Shown here piece by piece: positions 44,082 to 53,740 of a DNA stretch of 64,000 bases (position 1 is the stretch's first letter; every line of letters begins with the position of its first letter). The DNA is from JAUVKT01 sp942491535 (GTDB taxonomy: Bacteria; Bacteroidota; Bacteroidia; Bacteroidales; VadinHA17), in assembly GCA_942491535.1 (NCBI GenBank), contig CALOBV010000007.1, positions 124,001 through 188,000 of the forward strand, given 5' to 3'. A model generated the notes under the pieces. That model was given only the letters and a program-made list of their open reading frames with translations, ran no database searches and had not been told where the DNA came from. Position numbers and translations under genes: made by a program.

Positions 44082-45947
44082 ATGAAATACCTCAATTGCA
44101 TTGGTCTGATTCTTATAATTATTAGCTCGGTAGCATGCAGCAGTGATGATAATAACAAAAATACAGGCGAGCCCCAGGATCCTGATACTTATGACCTGTC
44201 GGTCTGGGAGCATGTTGATAAGGGATTGAATGTTTCATTTGCCTCTAGCAACAAGGCATATAGTAGAAGTATTCCACCAACAACAGGTTTTCTGGATACA
44301 GTGAGGCTAAATGCATGGAAAGGCGAAGAGGTGCATACAACAATTCTGCTCTGGAGCAATCAGGATATTGGCGAAGTCGAGATAATAACAGAAGCTGACC
44401 CACAAACTCCTGCCCCGGGAATATCAAACGTTCAGCATAGAATTGTCAGGTATGTCCTTTCAGACGAATTTATTAATGGCTGTGGAGAAAGAAACAAAGA
44501 CACAATAGCAGCACACTTAAGTCCTGATATCCTTGAGAATGGAAATAAACTTACGCTAAACAAAAATCAAACCCGACCTGTATGGCTTAGTCTTGAAATA
44601 GCAAGTAGCTGTGAACCAGGAATATATTACTATAATTCGGAAATCAAAGCTCTTTCTGATACTGTTATCTTACACTTCGAAATAGAAGTTATTGATAAGG
44701 AGCTGCCCCCTCCTTCAGAGTGGACCTTCCATCTTGATCTATGGCAAAATCCATTTGCTGTTTCGAGATATCATAATGTTCAGCTCTGGTCGCAGGAGCA
44801 CTGGGAACTATTAGAGCCGCTACTTGAGAAACTGGCATCGGCCGGACAAAAATGTATTACTACTACTTTAAATGATAAACCATGGGGCGGACAAACATTT
44901 GATCCCTTTGGTTCGATGATAACATGGATTAAAGATGATGCAGGTAAGTGGTATTTTGACTATTCAATTTTCGACCAGTATGTTCGTTTTGCAATGGGCT
45001 GCGGTATTACAAAGCAGATTAACTGTTATTCAATGGTGCCATGGAATAACAGGTTTGTTTATTATAATGAAAAAACCACCGGCTATGAGGAGCTGATTGC
45101 GACGCCGGGAAGTGAAGAATATAATAGTATATGGACCCCATTCCTTAAGGATTTCAGGGAACATCTTAGAGATATGGGATGGCTGAATATAACAACTATT
45201 GCCATGGATGAGAGGAAAGAAGAAGACATGAGGAAGATAATAGACCTTATCAGAAGTAATGCTCCTGAGTTAAAAATTTCATTGGCCGGTAATATTCTCC
45301 AACCAGATATTGATAACGAGTTGTACGACCTGAGTATAGCCATCGGACTCGACCCGGAAAGGGATAGTGTTAGAGAAAGAGTAGCTAATGGAAAGCCAAC
45401 TACATTTTACACATGCTGTGCCCGCCCTGAGCATCCTAATAATTTCACTTTCTCCCCCCCTGCCGATAATACATATATTGGATGGTTTGCGGCCGCCTAC
45501 GGTTACTCTGGCTTCCTCAGATGGGCATATAACAGCTGGGTGGAAGATCCATTTAACGACTCCAGGTTCAGAACCTGGCCAAGTGGAGACACCTATCTTG
45601 TATATCCGGGAGCTGTAAGTTCAGTACGTCTTGAAAAACTAATTGAAGGTATTAAGGATTATGAAAAGATAAGAATACTAAAGCAAGACCTGGCCGGAGA
45701 TCCTTCTTTGACAGCTGCAAGTTATGAAAGCTTACTTGACGAATTTCTCGCTTCGATTCATTACACCCAGCTAAAAGAAAGACCCTCAAGTGAAATTATC
45801 CTTGAGGGCCAGTCTCTATTATATAAGATCGCTACGTTTTTACCTTTTTACTTTTTACTTTTTACTTTTTACTTTTTACTTTTTACTTTTGTCTTTTTAC
45901 TTTTGTCTTTTGTCTTTATTTTACCCAATGATCTTTTAGTACCGTAA
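44082..45947 (+). CDS. GH123-like beta-N-acetylgalactosaminidase (DUF4091) lipoprotein
   Basis: A lipoprotein signal (SSVACS) leads into a 621-residue protein with the DUF4091/GH123 architecture: an N-terminal beta domain and a TIM barrel holding an Asp376-Glu377 pair (IAMDERKEED), the substrate-assisted catalytic dyad of this family. GH123 enzymes release beta-linked N-acetylgalactosamine from glycolipids or glycans. It follows the kinase by 2 nt. The last about 36 residues (FYFLLFTFYFLLF and similar) are translated from a TTTTTAC heptamer repeat, and the ORF then overlaps the convergent BNR gene by 32 bp. The true C-terminus is therefore doubtful. Confidence 0.8.
   Translation: MKYLNCIGLILIIISSVACSSDDNNKNTGEPQDPDTYDLSVWEHVDKGLNVSFASSNKAYSRSIPPTTGFLDTVRLNAWKGEEVHTTILLWSNQDIGEVEIITEADPQTPAPGISNVQHRIVRYVLSDEFINGCGERNKDTIAAHLSPDILENGNKLTLNKNQTRPVWLSLEIASSCEPGIYYYNSEIKALSDTVILHFEIEVIDKELPPPSEWTFHLDLWQNPFAVSRYHNVQLWSQEHWELLEPLLEKLASAGQKCITTTLNDKPWGGQTFDPFGSMITWIKDDAGKWYFDYSIFDQYVRFAMGCGITKQINCYSMVPWNNRFVYYNEKTTGYEELIATPGSEEYNSIWTPFLKDFREHLRDMGWLNITTIAMDERKEEDMRKIIDLIRSNAPELKISLAGNILQPDIDNELYDLSIAIGLDPERDSVRERVANGKPTTFYTCCARPEHPNNFTFSPPADNTYIGWFAAAYGYSGFLRWAYNSWVEDPFNDSRFRTWPSGDTYLVYPGAVSSVRLEKLIEGIKDYEKIRILKQDLAGDPSLTAASYESLLDEFLASIHYTQLKERPSSEIILEGQSLLYKIATFLPFYFLLFTFYFLLFTFVFLLLSFVFILPNDLLVP
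45783..45808 (-). terminator. Candidate terminator of the BNR-protein gene, inside the GH123-like ORF
   Basis: CCCTCAAG, 10-nt loop, CTTGAGGG; on the minus strand it is followed by TCTTTCTTTT. It lies about 110 nt past the BNR gene stop, inside the coding end of the opposite gene. Confidence 0.6.
45837..45923. repeat. TTTTTAC heptamer tandem repeat
   Basis: About seven near-perfect TTTTTAC units run from 45837 and then decay into TTTTGTC variants. The tract spans the 3' end of the GH123-like ORF and reaches the stop of the BNR gene. Confidence 0.85.
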
Positions 45948-48636
45948 ATGTCTTTTCTATTACCATCTCTCCTGATTTCATTCGTGCTGTATATACTCCA
46001 GGGCCAACTTCCCCGAACAGATAATCAGGATTGCCTACCCTGGAAGCAATTTGATCTTCTGTCATACCAAATGATTTCATTCTCTCAATCATTGTCTGGG
46101 TTTGTTTTTTCTCAGCCTCGGTCTTCTCTCTTAATATCTTATTAAATTTCCATGTAAAACCATGAACACCTTTATCTTTCTCACAATCACTGGAATATAA
46201 TACTCTTTCTCCATCAAGTATCTCTACAACAGCATCGTTTGCTACACCATCAACAAAATAATAGATAGGAACACCGGGTTCTGCGCTCTTGCCCGCAAAA
46301 TTATTACTTGAACTTGTGTACGACTTATTATTAACCCACTTCACACTGTTACGGGGTTGAAACAAGAATATATCCGAGGAAAGAACATCCTTATTAAGAC
46401 CAGGCAGGTAGGATATATCTGCAATCCACAAACTACGACCATGGCTTGCTACTATAAGTTCATTCTCGCGTGGATGGATCTTCAAATCTTCGATCGCAAC
46501 ATAGGGCATATTATTTCTGAGTTCATTCCATGTTTGTCCGCCATCAATAGAAACATGAACCATTTTTGTACTGCCAACAAACAGCAGGTTGGGATTATCA
46601 GGGTGCTCTCTTATTACACAAAGTGGATTATCAGGCAGTCCGGCTGAAATATTTGTCCATGTTTCGCCAAAATTATCAGTCTTCCAGGCAAAGGCTTTAA
46701 AATCGTCTCTCCTGTATCCGGTAACAGTAACATAGGCCCGACCGGGATAAGTTGCAGATGTCTCTACCCTGCTAACCCAGTAACCGGGGTGTCCCTTAAT
46801 ATTTGAGCTAACATCAATCCACTCCTTACCATCATCCTTTGTAAGCCATACTTTACCATCGTCTGTTCCGACCCAAAGAAGTCCGGGTTGGACAGCAGAT
46901 TCTTCCATTGTAACTATTGTGCAGTACTGTATATTACCGGTACCCTGAATCTTCGCTTCATCATTGGTAGTTAAATCTTTGCTTATTTCAGTCCAGGTTT
47001 CGCCCCTATTGCTTGATTTAACAACCTTATTGCCGGCATGGTAAATAACAGCAGGGTCATGAACAGAAGCTACTATAGGTGCATTCCAAGCCCAGCGATC
47101 CATACCCCTGTGCCTGATACTTTTTGTTTCACCTGTCAGCTGATCCCTCCTGCTAAGAGGCCCAAATTGAGACTCGTTGTAGAGGTATCTTGAATCGTCC
47201 TGCGCAACAACATTGTACATACCATCACCACCACCAACACGCTCCCAGTCTCCGATTACTATAGGAGAACCATCTTTCTTTGTTGAAGGCCCTTTTGCCG
47301 AGCCATTATCCTGCATACCGCCGTATACATTATATGGATATTCCATATCATAGCCTACTGCTACAAACTGTCCTACATCCTTCAATTCAGGATGATACCA
47401 GTTTTCACCCCTGTCATAAGTTATTCCCATTCCGTGGTCATAACCAAGTATCATATGATCGGGGTTATTCTTATCAATCCACATTGCATGATTATCGCCT
47501 CCGAAATTAAAAGGCCTGTGCCACTCCTCTCCGCCATTATTTGTTTCATGCATACCTGTAGCCATTACATAAACATGCTCCGGATCTACCGGATCGACCA
47601 GGATGTGATTATAATAATATCCCGGGCCTCCACCGACAGCTTCTCCCTCTGGTCCTACTTTCCGCCAGGTAGCTCCCTTGTCGTCAGATCTGTATACTTC
47701 CGATCCAATTTCCTGTCCCTTGGGGGGTATTCCGTTTAATAACTGATTATATCTTTCCTTATCGCTTACGCCTTCAATATTATTATTCTCAATGTTTGCA
47801 TATATAATATTAGGATTGCTCTCAGAAACATCAATTCCAATTCTGCCTATCATACCTCCGGGAAGGCCCTCTTCAAGTTTTTCCCATTTGTTTCCGCCAT
47901 CTACAGTTTTATATATTCCGGATCCGGGTCCACCGGCATTGAAAGTCCATGGCCTGCGAACCTTATCGTACATTGCGGCATAAATGATGTCGGGATTACC
48001 TGGATCCATTGTCATATCTATTGCCCCTATAAACTTACCATGATCCTTTACTTCCAGCACCTTTTCCCAGCTAAGTCCTCCATCACTTGTCTTATATACA
48101 CCCCGTTCTTTATTCTCAGAGTAAAGATGGCCCTCGGCTGCCACCCATACAATATCTGAATTATCAGGATGAATCAGAATACGTCCGATATGATGTGATT
48201 CATTCAAACCCATATTCTTAAATGTCTTGCCTCCATCGGTCGACTTATAGACACCATCACCATAATAGGCTGTTCTGCTATTATTGGCTTCGCCGGTACC
48301 AACCCATATTATTTCGTTATTATTCTGGTCAACCTTTACCTCTCCTATGCTTATCGGGCCTGCTTCATCAAAGACAGACTCAAAAGTAATCCCGTTATTG
48401 GTGGTTTTCCAAAGTCCGCCACTGGCAAGGGCAGCATAGAAAGTAGTTGGCTTATCCTGAGCCACATCAAAGGCTACATATCTTCCTCCCTGTCTTGAAG
48501 GTCCAATAGATCTGTATACTACATTATCAAGTACTGACTTATCAATCTGTTGTGAGTTAAGGTTATAACTCATCAAGATAGCTGTAAAAAACAGCAATAA
48601 TTTTACTCCCTCAGAGTGCAAGTTGATTTTTTTCAT
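45916..48636 (-). CDS. Large secreted BNR/sortilin-type beta-propeller protein
   Basis: The 906-residue protein has a signal peptide (to about residue 28, SYNLNSQ) followed by many BNR/Asp-box-like units (GVYKSTDGGKTF, GVYKTSDGGLSW, GIYKTVDGGNKW and others) through about residue 730, typical of the sortilin/VPS10-like propeller group. Residues about 775-905 look like a beta-sandwich ending in a possible secretion-associated region. Proteins of this layout are frequent in Bacteroidota; their roles (glycan or protein binding, glycosidase) are mostly unknown, and no catalytic set is recognised. The terminator lies inside the convergent GH123-like ORF. Confidence 0.83.
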   Translation of the reverse strand: MKKINLHSEGVKLLLFFTAILMSYNLNSQQIDKSVLDNVVYRSIGPSRQGGRYVAFDVAQDKPTTFYAALASGGLWKTTNNGITFESVFDEAGPISIGEVKVDQNNNEIIWVGTGEANNSRTAYYGDGVYKSTDGGKTFKNMGLNESHHIGRILIHPDNSDIVWVAAEGHLYSENKERGVYKTSDGGLSWEKVLEVKDHGKFIGAIDMTMDPGNPDIIYAAMYDKVRRPWTFNAGGPGSGIYKTVDGGNKWEKLEEGLPGGMIGRIGIDVSESNPNIIYANIENNNIEGVSDKERYNQLLNGIPPKGQEIGSEVYRSDDKGATWRKVGPEGEAVGGGPGYYYNHILVDPVDPEHVYVMATGMHETNNGGEEWHRPFNFGGDNHAMWIDKNNPDHMILGYDHGMGITYDRGENWYHPELKDVGQFVAVGYDMEYPYNVYGGMQDNGSAKGPSTKKDGSPIVIGDWERVGGGDGMYNVVAQDDSRYLYNESQFGPLSRRDQLTGETKSIRHRGMDRWAWNAPIVASVHDPAVIYHAGNKVVKSSNRGETWTEISKDLTTNDEAKIQGTGNIQYCTIVTMEESAVQPGLLWVGTDDGKVWLTKDDGKEWIDVSSNIKGHPGYWVSRVETSATYPGRAYVTVTGYRRDDFKAFAWKTDNFGETWTNISAGLPDNPLCVIREHPDNPNLLFVGSTKMVHVSIDGGQTWNELRNNMPYVAIEDLKIHPRENELIVASHGRSLWIADISYLPGLNKDVLSSDIFLFQPRNSVKWVNNKSYTSSSNNFAGKSAEPGVPIYYFVDGVANDAVVEILDGERVLYSSDCEKDKGVHGFTWKFNKILREKTEAEKKQTQTMIERMKSFGMTEDQIASRVGNPDYLFGEVGPGVYTARMKSGEMVIEKTFTVLKDHWVK

Positions 48637-48746
48637 TTTATCATGGTTTTATAAACTTACAATTTATAATTATAATCTCAGATGTAAGTGCGGCAATCAA
48701 ATTCCTTTATATAATTTAACAGCTTTTAACAGTTAATAGTTTTTCA

Positions 48747-48754
48747 TAAATTTG
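48747..48754 (+). promoter_or_regulatory. Candidate -7 box for pfkA-ppk1
   Basis: TAAATTTG is a full TAnnTTTG match 65 nt before the pfkA ATG. No -33 element is clear. Confidence 0.4.
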
Positions 48755-48819
48755 AATGTCTTAAATATGGAGAGGCAACTGTGATAAAGTAATATGAGGT
48801 AAACGATAAAACTAATTTA

Positions 48820-49878
48820 ATGGGCTCAAAAAACAGAAGAAAAAAAATTGGCATTCTAACTGCTGGAGGCGATTGTCCTGGTCTTAATGCAGCAATCAGA
48901 GGTGTTGGAAAGACTGCCATAGTCGAATATGGAATGAAGGTCTACGGAATATCAGATGGCTTCTCCGGTCTAATAACAAAGGATTATTTTGAACTTACAG
49001 AGAACAGGTTGTCGGGCATACTGACTCTGGGTGGAACAATACTGGGTACGTCGAGGGTAAAACCATTTAATAAGAATGATTCTGAAAACAATTCGATAAG
49101 TAAACCAGAGCTTATAAAAGAGCACTACGATCAGATGGGGCTCGATTGTCTTGTTTGCATAGGGGGAAACGGAACATTAAAAACAGCGTATCGCCTTAGT
49201 CTGGAAGGATTAAATATTATAGGTGTTCCAAAAACCATCGACAATGATGTATATGGAACAGATCAGACTTTCGGATTTGATTCGGCAGTTACTATTGCCA
49301 CAGAAGCAATAGACAGGCTACACTCAACTGCAAATAGCCACAAACGAATAATGGTAATAGAGGTAATGGGTCATCATGCCGGCTGGGTAGCACTTTATTC
49401 TGGTATGGCCGGAGGAGGTGATGTTATATTGATTCCGGAGATACCATATGATGACGATACAGTGATTGATTATCTTGAAAACAGGGCCGAACAAAACAAA
49501 GATTATTCAATTGTTGTTGTAGGAGAGGGAATTACTCTTCCAAGCAGTAAGAAAAAAGGTGCAGGCCATTATATTGCGAAGATGATAGCACAAAGAACCG
49601 GACTTGAGACCAGGGAAACCATCCTGGGATATGTACAAAGAGGTGGAACACCCACCGCGTCGGACAGGATATTGGCTACCAGGTATGGGTCTTCAGCTGC
49701 AAGTCTTATTGCTGAAGGCAATTATGGTAACATGGTAGCGCTGAAAGACAATAATATTGTTCCTGTACCTCTCAAAGAGGTAGCGGGAAAGCTTAATCTT
49801 ATAACTTCAGATCATCCCCTTGTAAAAAAAGTTAGATCAATGGGTACCTGTTTTGGAAACCGGGGAGAAAATAAATAG
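48820..49878 (+). CDS. pfkA: 6-phosphofructokinase
   Basis: The 352-residue protein shows TAGGDCPGLNAAIRG near residue 14, CIGGNGTLKTA near 113 and PKTIDNDVYGTDQTFGFDSA near 137, the substrate and phosphoryl-donor loops. Gly118 in the GGNG motif points to ATP rather than pyrophosphate as donor (pyrophosphate enzymes carry Asp there), while Lys138 in PKTIDND marks the mixed, long-PFK-type subgroup. The usual GGDG aspartate is Asn117 here. The ppk1 gene begins at the second base after its stop. Confidence 0.93.
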   Translation: MGSKNRRKKIGILTAGGDCPGLNAAIRGVGKTAIVEYGMKVYGISDGFSGLITKDYFELTENRLSGILTLGGTILGTSRVKPFNKNDSENNSISKPELIKEHYDQMGLDCLVCIGGNGTLKTAYRLSLEGLNIIGVPKTIDNDVYGTDQTFGFDSAVTIATEAIDRLHSTANSHKRIMVIEVMGHHAGWVALYSGMAGGGDVILIPEIPYDDDTVIDYLENRAEQNKDYSIVVVGEGITLPSSKKKGAGHYIAKMIAQRTGLETRETILGYVQRGGTPTASDRILATRYGSSAASLIAEGNYGNMVALKDNNIVPVPLKEVAGKLNLITSDHPLVKKVRSMGTCFGNRGENK

Positions 49879-49879
49879 C

Positions 49880-51958
49880 ATGCACGAAAAAGAACTCGCA
49901 TATATACCAAAAGAAATCAGCTGGTTATCGTTTAATAACAGAGTCTTACAGGAAGCTGACAATCCTAAGGTACCTCTTATAGAGAGAATAAGGTTTCTCG
50001 GTATTTATTCAAATAACCTGGATGAGTTTTTCAGGGTAAGGGTTGCCACAATAAAACGCCTTGCAAAGCTTGACTCAGGGTCAGACAGTATCCTGGGCTA
50101 TAATGCCGTCGAAACATTGAAGGAGATTAACAGGATAGTACTGGAACAAAGAATATATTATGAAAAAATATACGAAGAAATAATTGAAGAACTCGAGAAG
50201 GAAAATATAATATTTAAAAATGAGACTAACCTTAGTCCAGAGCAGGAAGAGTTTGTAAGCAGCTATTTTCGCAGTAAGCTCAAACCAATTCTAATGCCTT
50301 TCTTTATTAAAAAGGAAGATTCAGTAGCTACATTAAAGGATGATGCAATTTATTTCGGTATCACAATAACACCTCTTAAAGCATCAAAGAAGGTTAGATA
50401 TGCAATAATGGAAGTACCTACACGCGTGCTGCCAAGATTTATCATTCTACCTTCAGGATCAGAAGAAACAAATATTATCTTCCTCGACGATATTATCAGG
50501 CATGGTTTGAAAGAGCTATTCTCACTATTTAAAAACAAGGAGATAACAGCTCACACTGTAAAGGTAAATAAGGATGCAGAACTCGATATAATAGATGATA
50601 TTTCAGAATCATATGTGGAAAGTATGTCGAAAAGCCTTATACAGAGAAAGACCGGGAACCCTGTAAGGTTCGTTTACGACAGGGAGCTACCTAAGCCCCT
50701 TTTGAACCTGATAACTGAGATGATGTCCATTTCTGAAGATGATGCCTTGCTGGCAGGAGGCAGGTATCATAACCTGAAAGATTTAATCAAATTCCCGGAT
50801 CCAGGCATAGAAAAGTTGAAATATATGGATATGCCAAAAATTAATCATCCTGATTTTGATTCTGAGTCAAGCATACTCGCGAATTTGAGAAAAAAGGATA
50901 TCCTGACCTATTACCCCTATCATTCATTCGATACTTTTATCGACCTTTTAAGGGAGGCATCAATTGATCCTGCAGTTAGTGAAATTTACATCACACTATA
51001 CAGGATTGGGAAAGGATCAAGTGTTGTAAATGCCCTTACCAATGCAGTTAGAAATGGCAAAAAAGTTACTGCAGTTGTAGAATTGCAGGCACGATTTGAT
51101 GAGGAAGCAAATATCTATTGGAGCAAGATAATGACAGAGGAGGGTGTAAAGGTAATCTATGGAGTGCCCGGATTAAAAGTACATGCAAAAATTGTACTTA
51201 TTAAACGAATTAAGAATGGGAAGATGCAAAAATATGCCTGCATCGGTTCCGGAAACTTCAATGAAGATAATGCAAAGGTGTATACAGATCATCTCTTTAT
51301 GACATCAGATACAAAGATCACCAACGAGGTAACAAAGATCTTCAGCTTCCTTGAAAAGAATTATAAACGACCAAATTACTATCACCTTATTGTTGCACCT
51401 ATTTACTCAAGAAACAGGATAAGCAGGTTAATAAATAACGAGATACAGAATGCCAGAGAAGGAAAAAAAGCATATATCCACATTAAGCTAAATAACCTTG
51501 TCGATAAGGAAATAATACAACTGCTTTATAAAGCTGGCAATGAAGGCGTTGACGTAAGACTTAATGTAAGAGGTATGTTTTCGATGAAGACAGGATTAGA
51601 TGGTATAAGCGATAAAATTAAGGCTATAGGAATCGTTGACCGCTTTCTCGAACACACGCGTATTATGATTTTTTGCAATGGCGGTAATGAAAAATACTTT
51701 ATTACTTCGGGTGATTTAATGACCAGAAGCCTGGAAAGAAGAGTTGAGGTAGGAGTCCCTATTTTCGATAAAGATATACAGAAGGAACTTAGAGATATAT
51801 TTGATATTCAATGGAATGATAATGTCAAGGCAAGGGTACTGGATGAGAAACTAACAAATAAAGTATCTGTAAACGGGAACACGGATGAATTCAGATCTCA
51901 ATATAAGATATATAACTATCTCCTGGAAAAATCAAGATCAAAGTCAAGGAGTGAGTAA
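49880..51958 (+). CDS. ppk1: Polyphosphate kinase 1
   Basis: PPK1 reversibly polymerises the terminal phosphate of ATP into polyphosphate. The 692-residue protein has the N-terminal domain (EISWLSFNNRVLQEA near 10), and two PLD-like C-terminal domains with the phosphorylated-histidine motif GLKVHAKIVLI near 432 and HTRIMIFCNGG near 590. The start is ATG 49880, one base past the pfkA stop; the in-frame TTG at 49853 would overlap pfkA. The pair is very likely one operon, linking glycolytic flux to polyphosphate. Confidence 0.94.
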   Translation: MHEKELAYIPKEISWLSFNNRVLQEADNPKVPLIERIRFLGIYSNNLDEFFRVRVATIKRLAKLDSGSDSILGYNAVETLKEINRIVLEQRIYYEKIYEEIIEELEKENIIFKNETNLSPEQEEFVSSYFRSKLKPILMPFFIKKEDSVATLKDDAIYFGITITPLKASKKVRYAIMEVPTRVLPRFIILPSGSEETNIIFLDDIIRHGLKELFSLFKNKEITAHTVKVNKDAELDIIDDISESYVESMSKSLIQRKTGNPVRFVYDRELPKPLLNLITEMMSISEDDALLAGGRYHNLKDLIKFPDPGIEKLKYMDMPKINHPDFDSESSILANLRKKDILTYYPYHSFDTFIDLLREASIDPAVSEIYITLYRIGKGSSVVNALTNAVRNGKKVTAVVELQARFDEEANIYWSKIMTEEGVKVIYGVPGLKVHAKIVLIKRIKNGKMQKYACIGSGNFNEDNAKVYTDHLFMTSDTKITNEVTKIFSFLEKNYKRPNYYHLIVAPIYSRNRISRLINNEIQNAREGKKAYIHIKLNNLVDKEIIQLLYKAGNEGVDVRLNVRGMFSMKTGLDGISDKIKAIGIVDRFLEHTRIMIFCNGGNEKYFITSGDLMTRSLERRVEVGVPIFDKDIQKELRDIFDIQWNDNVKARVLDEKLTNKVSVNGNTDEFRSQYKIYNYLLEKSRSKSRSE

Positions 51959-52097
51959 AGTAAAATATGCCTGTTCGAAAAATATATGACATTAACATGC
52001 TTAGTGTCTGCGCCTTAAAAACATTACTTGAAACCATGGTCGAAATATTTCTATTGCAAAATTGATAGTAATGATTATTTTTAGGAGGGTTAATTTA

Positions 52098-52139
52098 ATG
52101 GAAGTGAAAATTCTGGCACCTGGTCTGAGGTGTAACTAA
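52098..52139 (+). CDS. Possible 13-codon micro-ORF with strong Shine-Dalgarno site
   Basis: AGGAGG at 52083-52088 is spaced 9 nt from an ATG reading MEVKILAPGLRCN. A strong ribosome site is rare in this phylum. It could be a leader peptide before the carboxylase operon or the remnant of a longer gene. No expression evidence exists. Confidence 0.2.
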   Translation: MEVKILAPGLRCN

Positions 52140-52164
52140 CTGATGAATAGCTAATAACTGTCGT

Positions 52165-53721
52165 ATGGATTTAAATGGAAAATACTATAAGGCCTTCCTG
52201 GATAGGCAAAAGCAATTAGAGGAACAATATTCTGACGAGAAATCTAAAAAACAGCATGCGAAGGGCAAATTGACAGCCAAGGAAAGACTTGACCTACTTT
52301 TTGATACTGACAGTTTTGAAGAGGTTGATGCATTTGTAACACCCAATACAGAAGGAATAGAATTTGGGAAGGTCCAAAAATCCTTTGGAGATGGGGTAAT
52401 TGCCGGACACGGAAAAATTAATGGACGATTGATCTTTGCATATGCACAGGATTTTACGATTATGGGTGGATCACTGGGCATTGTTCATGCGAAGAAAATT
52501 GCCAAGATCCAGGAAATGGCCCTGAAAATGGGTGCCCCCATCATTGCTCTGATGGATTCGGGCGGAGCAAGGATACAGGAAGGGATTGCCTCACTAAGTG
52601 GCTATGCAACAATTTTTCAGAACATTATTCAATCCTCCGGAATAATACCCCAGATTGGAGTAGTAATGGGTCCTGCTGCCGGTGGAGCAGTATACTCTCC
52701 TGCCCTGATGGACTTCACATTTATGACTAACTACACAAGTTATATGTTCGTTACCGGACCAAACGTAGTTAAAGAAGTACTTAACGAAGACGTAACTTTT
52801 GAAGAACTGGGGGGTGCAGAGACTCATGCCAAGAAAAGTGGTGTAGCTCAATTTGTATATGATGATGAAGAAAATACAATTCTTGGTCTTAAGAAGTTTC
52901 TCTCTTACATCCCCTCAAATAATGTCGAGAATCCTCCTATTATGGATGAGGAAATAAGTTCGCCGGATCTGAATGAGAAGTTACTGGATATAGTGCCTGA
53001 TGATCCAAATAAGGCCTACGACGTTATAGACGTTATCGAAAATATAGTCGACAGGAACAGTTTCTTTGAAATTGCCGAGCTCTATGCTCCAAACCTGGTG
53101 ATTGGCTTTGCACGACTGGCAGGCCAGACTATAGGGATAGTTGCAAATCAACCCAAGGTACTGGCAGGTGTACTGGATATTAATTCATCTGTTAAAGGAG
53201 CCAGATTTGTAAGATTCTGCGATTCTTTTAATATCCCTCTGCTTACACTTGAAGATGTTCCTGGCTTCCTGCCCGGGGTGGATCAGGAACATTCAGGAAT
53301 AATAAGAAACGGTGCCAAATTATTATATGCCTACAGTGAAGCTACCGTTCCAAAGATTACAGTAATACTCAGGAAATCATACGGGGGAGCATATATTGTA
53401 ATGAACAGTAAAAACCTTGGAGGCGATTTTAACTTTGCATGGCCAACTGCCGAAATTGCGGTTATGGGGCCGGAAGGTGCCGTAGCTATACTATACAGAC
53501 GTGAACTTGAGGAGTCTGATGATCCGGTAAAATTAAAAGCTGAGCTTGTTAAAAAATATCGTGATAAAATTGCAAATCCGTATGTGGCTGATGAAAAAGG
53601 ATTTATTGATGAGGTAATAGATCCAACCGTAACCAGAAAAAAGCTGATAACCGCATTTGAGGCCCTGAGCAATAAATGGGTACAGGTACCCTCACGAAAA
53701 CATGGCAATATCCCTCTCTAA
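52165..53721 (+). CDS. Acyl-CoA carboxylase, carboxyltransferase subunit (propionyl-CoA carboxylase beta type)
   Basis: The 518-residue protein is the two-domain carboxyltransferase, with KGKLTAKERLDLLFD near residue 30, DSGGARIQEG near 132, GPAAGGAVYSPALMDF near 168 and LEDVPGFLPG near 362. It transfers carboxyl from biotin to an acyl-CoA; propionyl-CoA is usual for this length and for the succinate-propionate route of Bacteroidota. The biotin carboxylase gene starts 19 nt after its stop, and the carrier protein follows, giving a complete three-part enzyme. Confidence 0.92.
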   Translation: MDLNGKYYKAFLDRQKQLEEQYSDEKSKKQHAKGKLTAKERLDLLFDTDSFEEVDAFVTPNTEGIEFGKVQKSFGDGVIAGHGKINGRLIFAYAQDFTIMGGSLGIVHAKKIAKIQEMALKMGAPIIALMDSGGARIQEGIASLSGYATIFQNIIQSSGIIPQIGVVMGPAAGGAVYSPALMDFTFMTNYTSYMFVTGPNVVKEVLNEDVTFEELGGAETHAKKSGVAQFVYDDEENTILGLKKFLSYIPSNNVENPPIMDEEISSPDLNEKLLDIVPDDPNKAYDVIDVIENIVDRNSFFEIAELYAPNLVIGFARLAGQTIGIVANQPKVLAGVLDINSSVKGARFVRFCDSFNIPLLTLEDVPGFLPGVDQEHSGIIRNGAKLLYAYSEATVPKITVILRKSYGGAYIVMNSKNLGGDFNFAWPTAEIAVMGPEGAVAILYRRELEESDDPVKLKAELVKKYRDKIANPYVADEKGFIDEVIDPTVTRKKLITAFEALSNKWVQVPSRKHGNIPL

Positions 53722-53740
53722 TCAATTTCATTTAGCGCCT

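Noticed and set aside
45837..45923. True membrane anchor at the end of the GH123-like protein
   Set aside because: The hydrophobic residues are translated heptamer repeat and are not expected for a lipoprotein enzyme.
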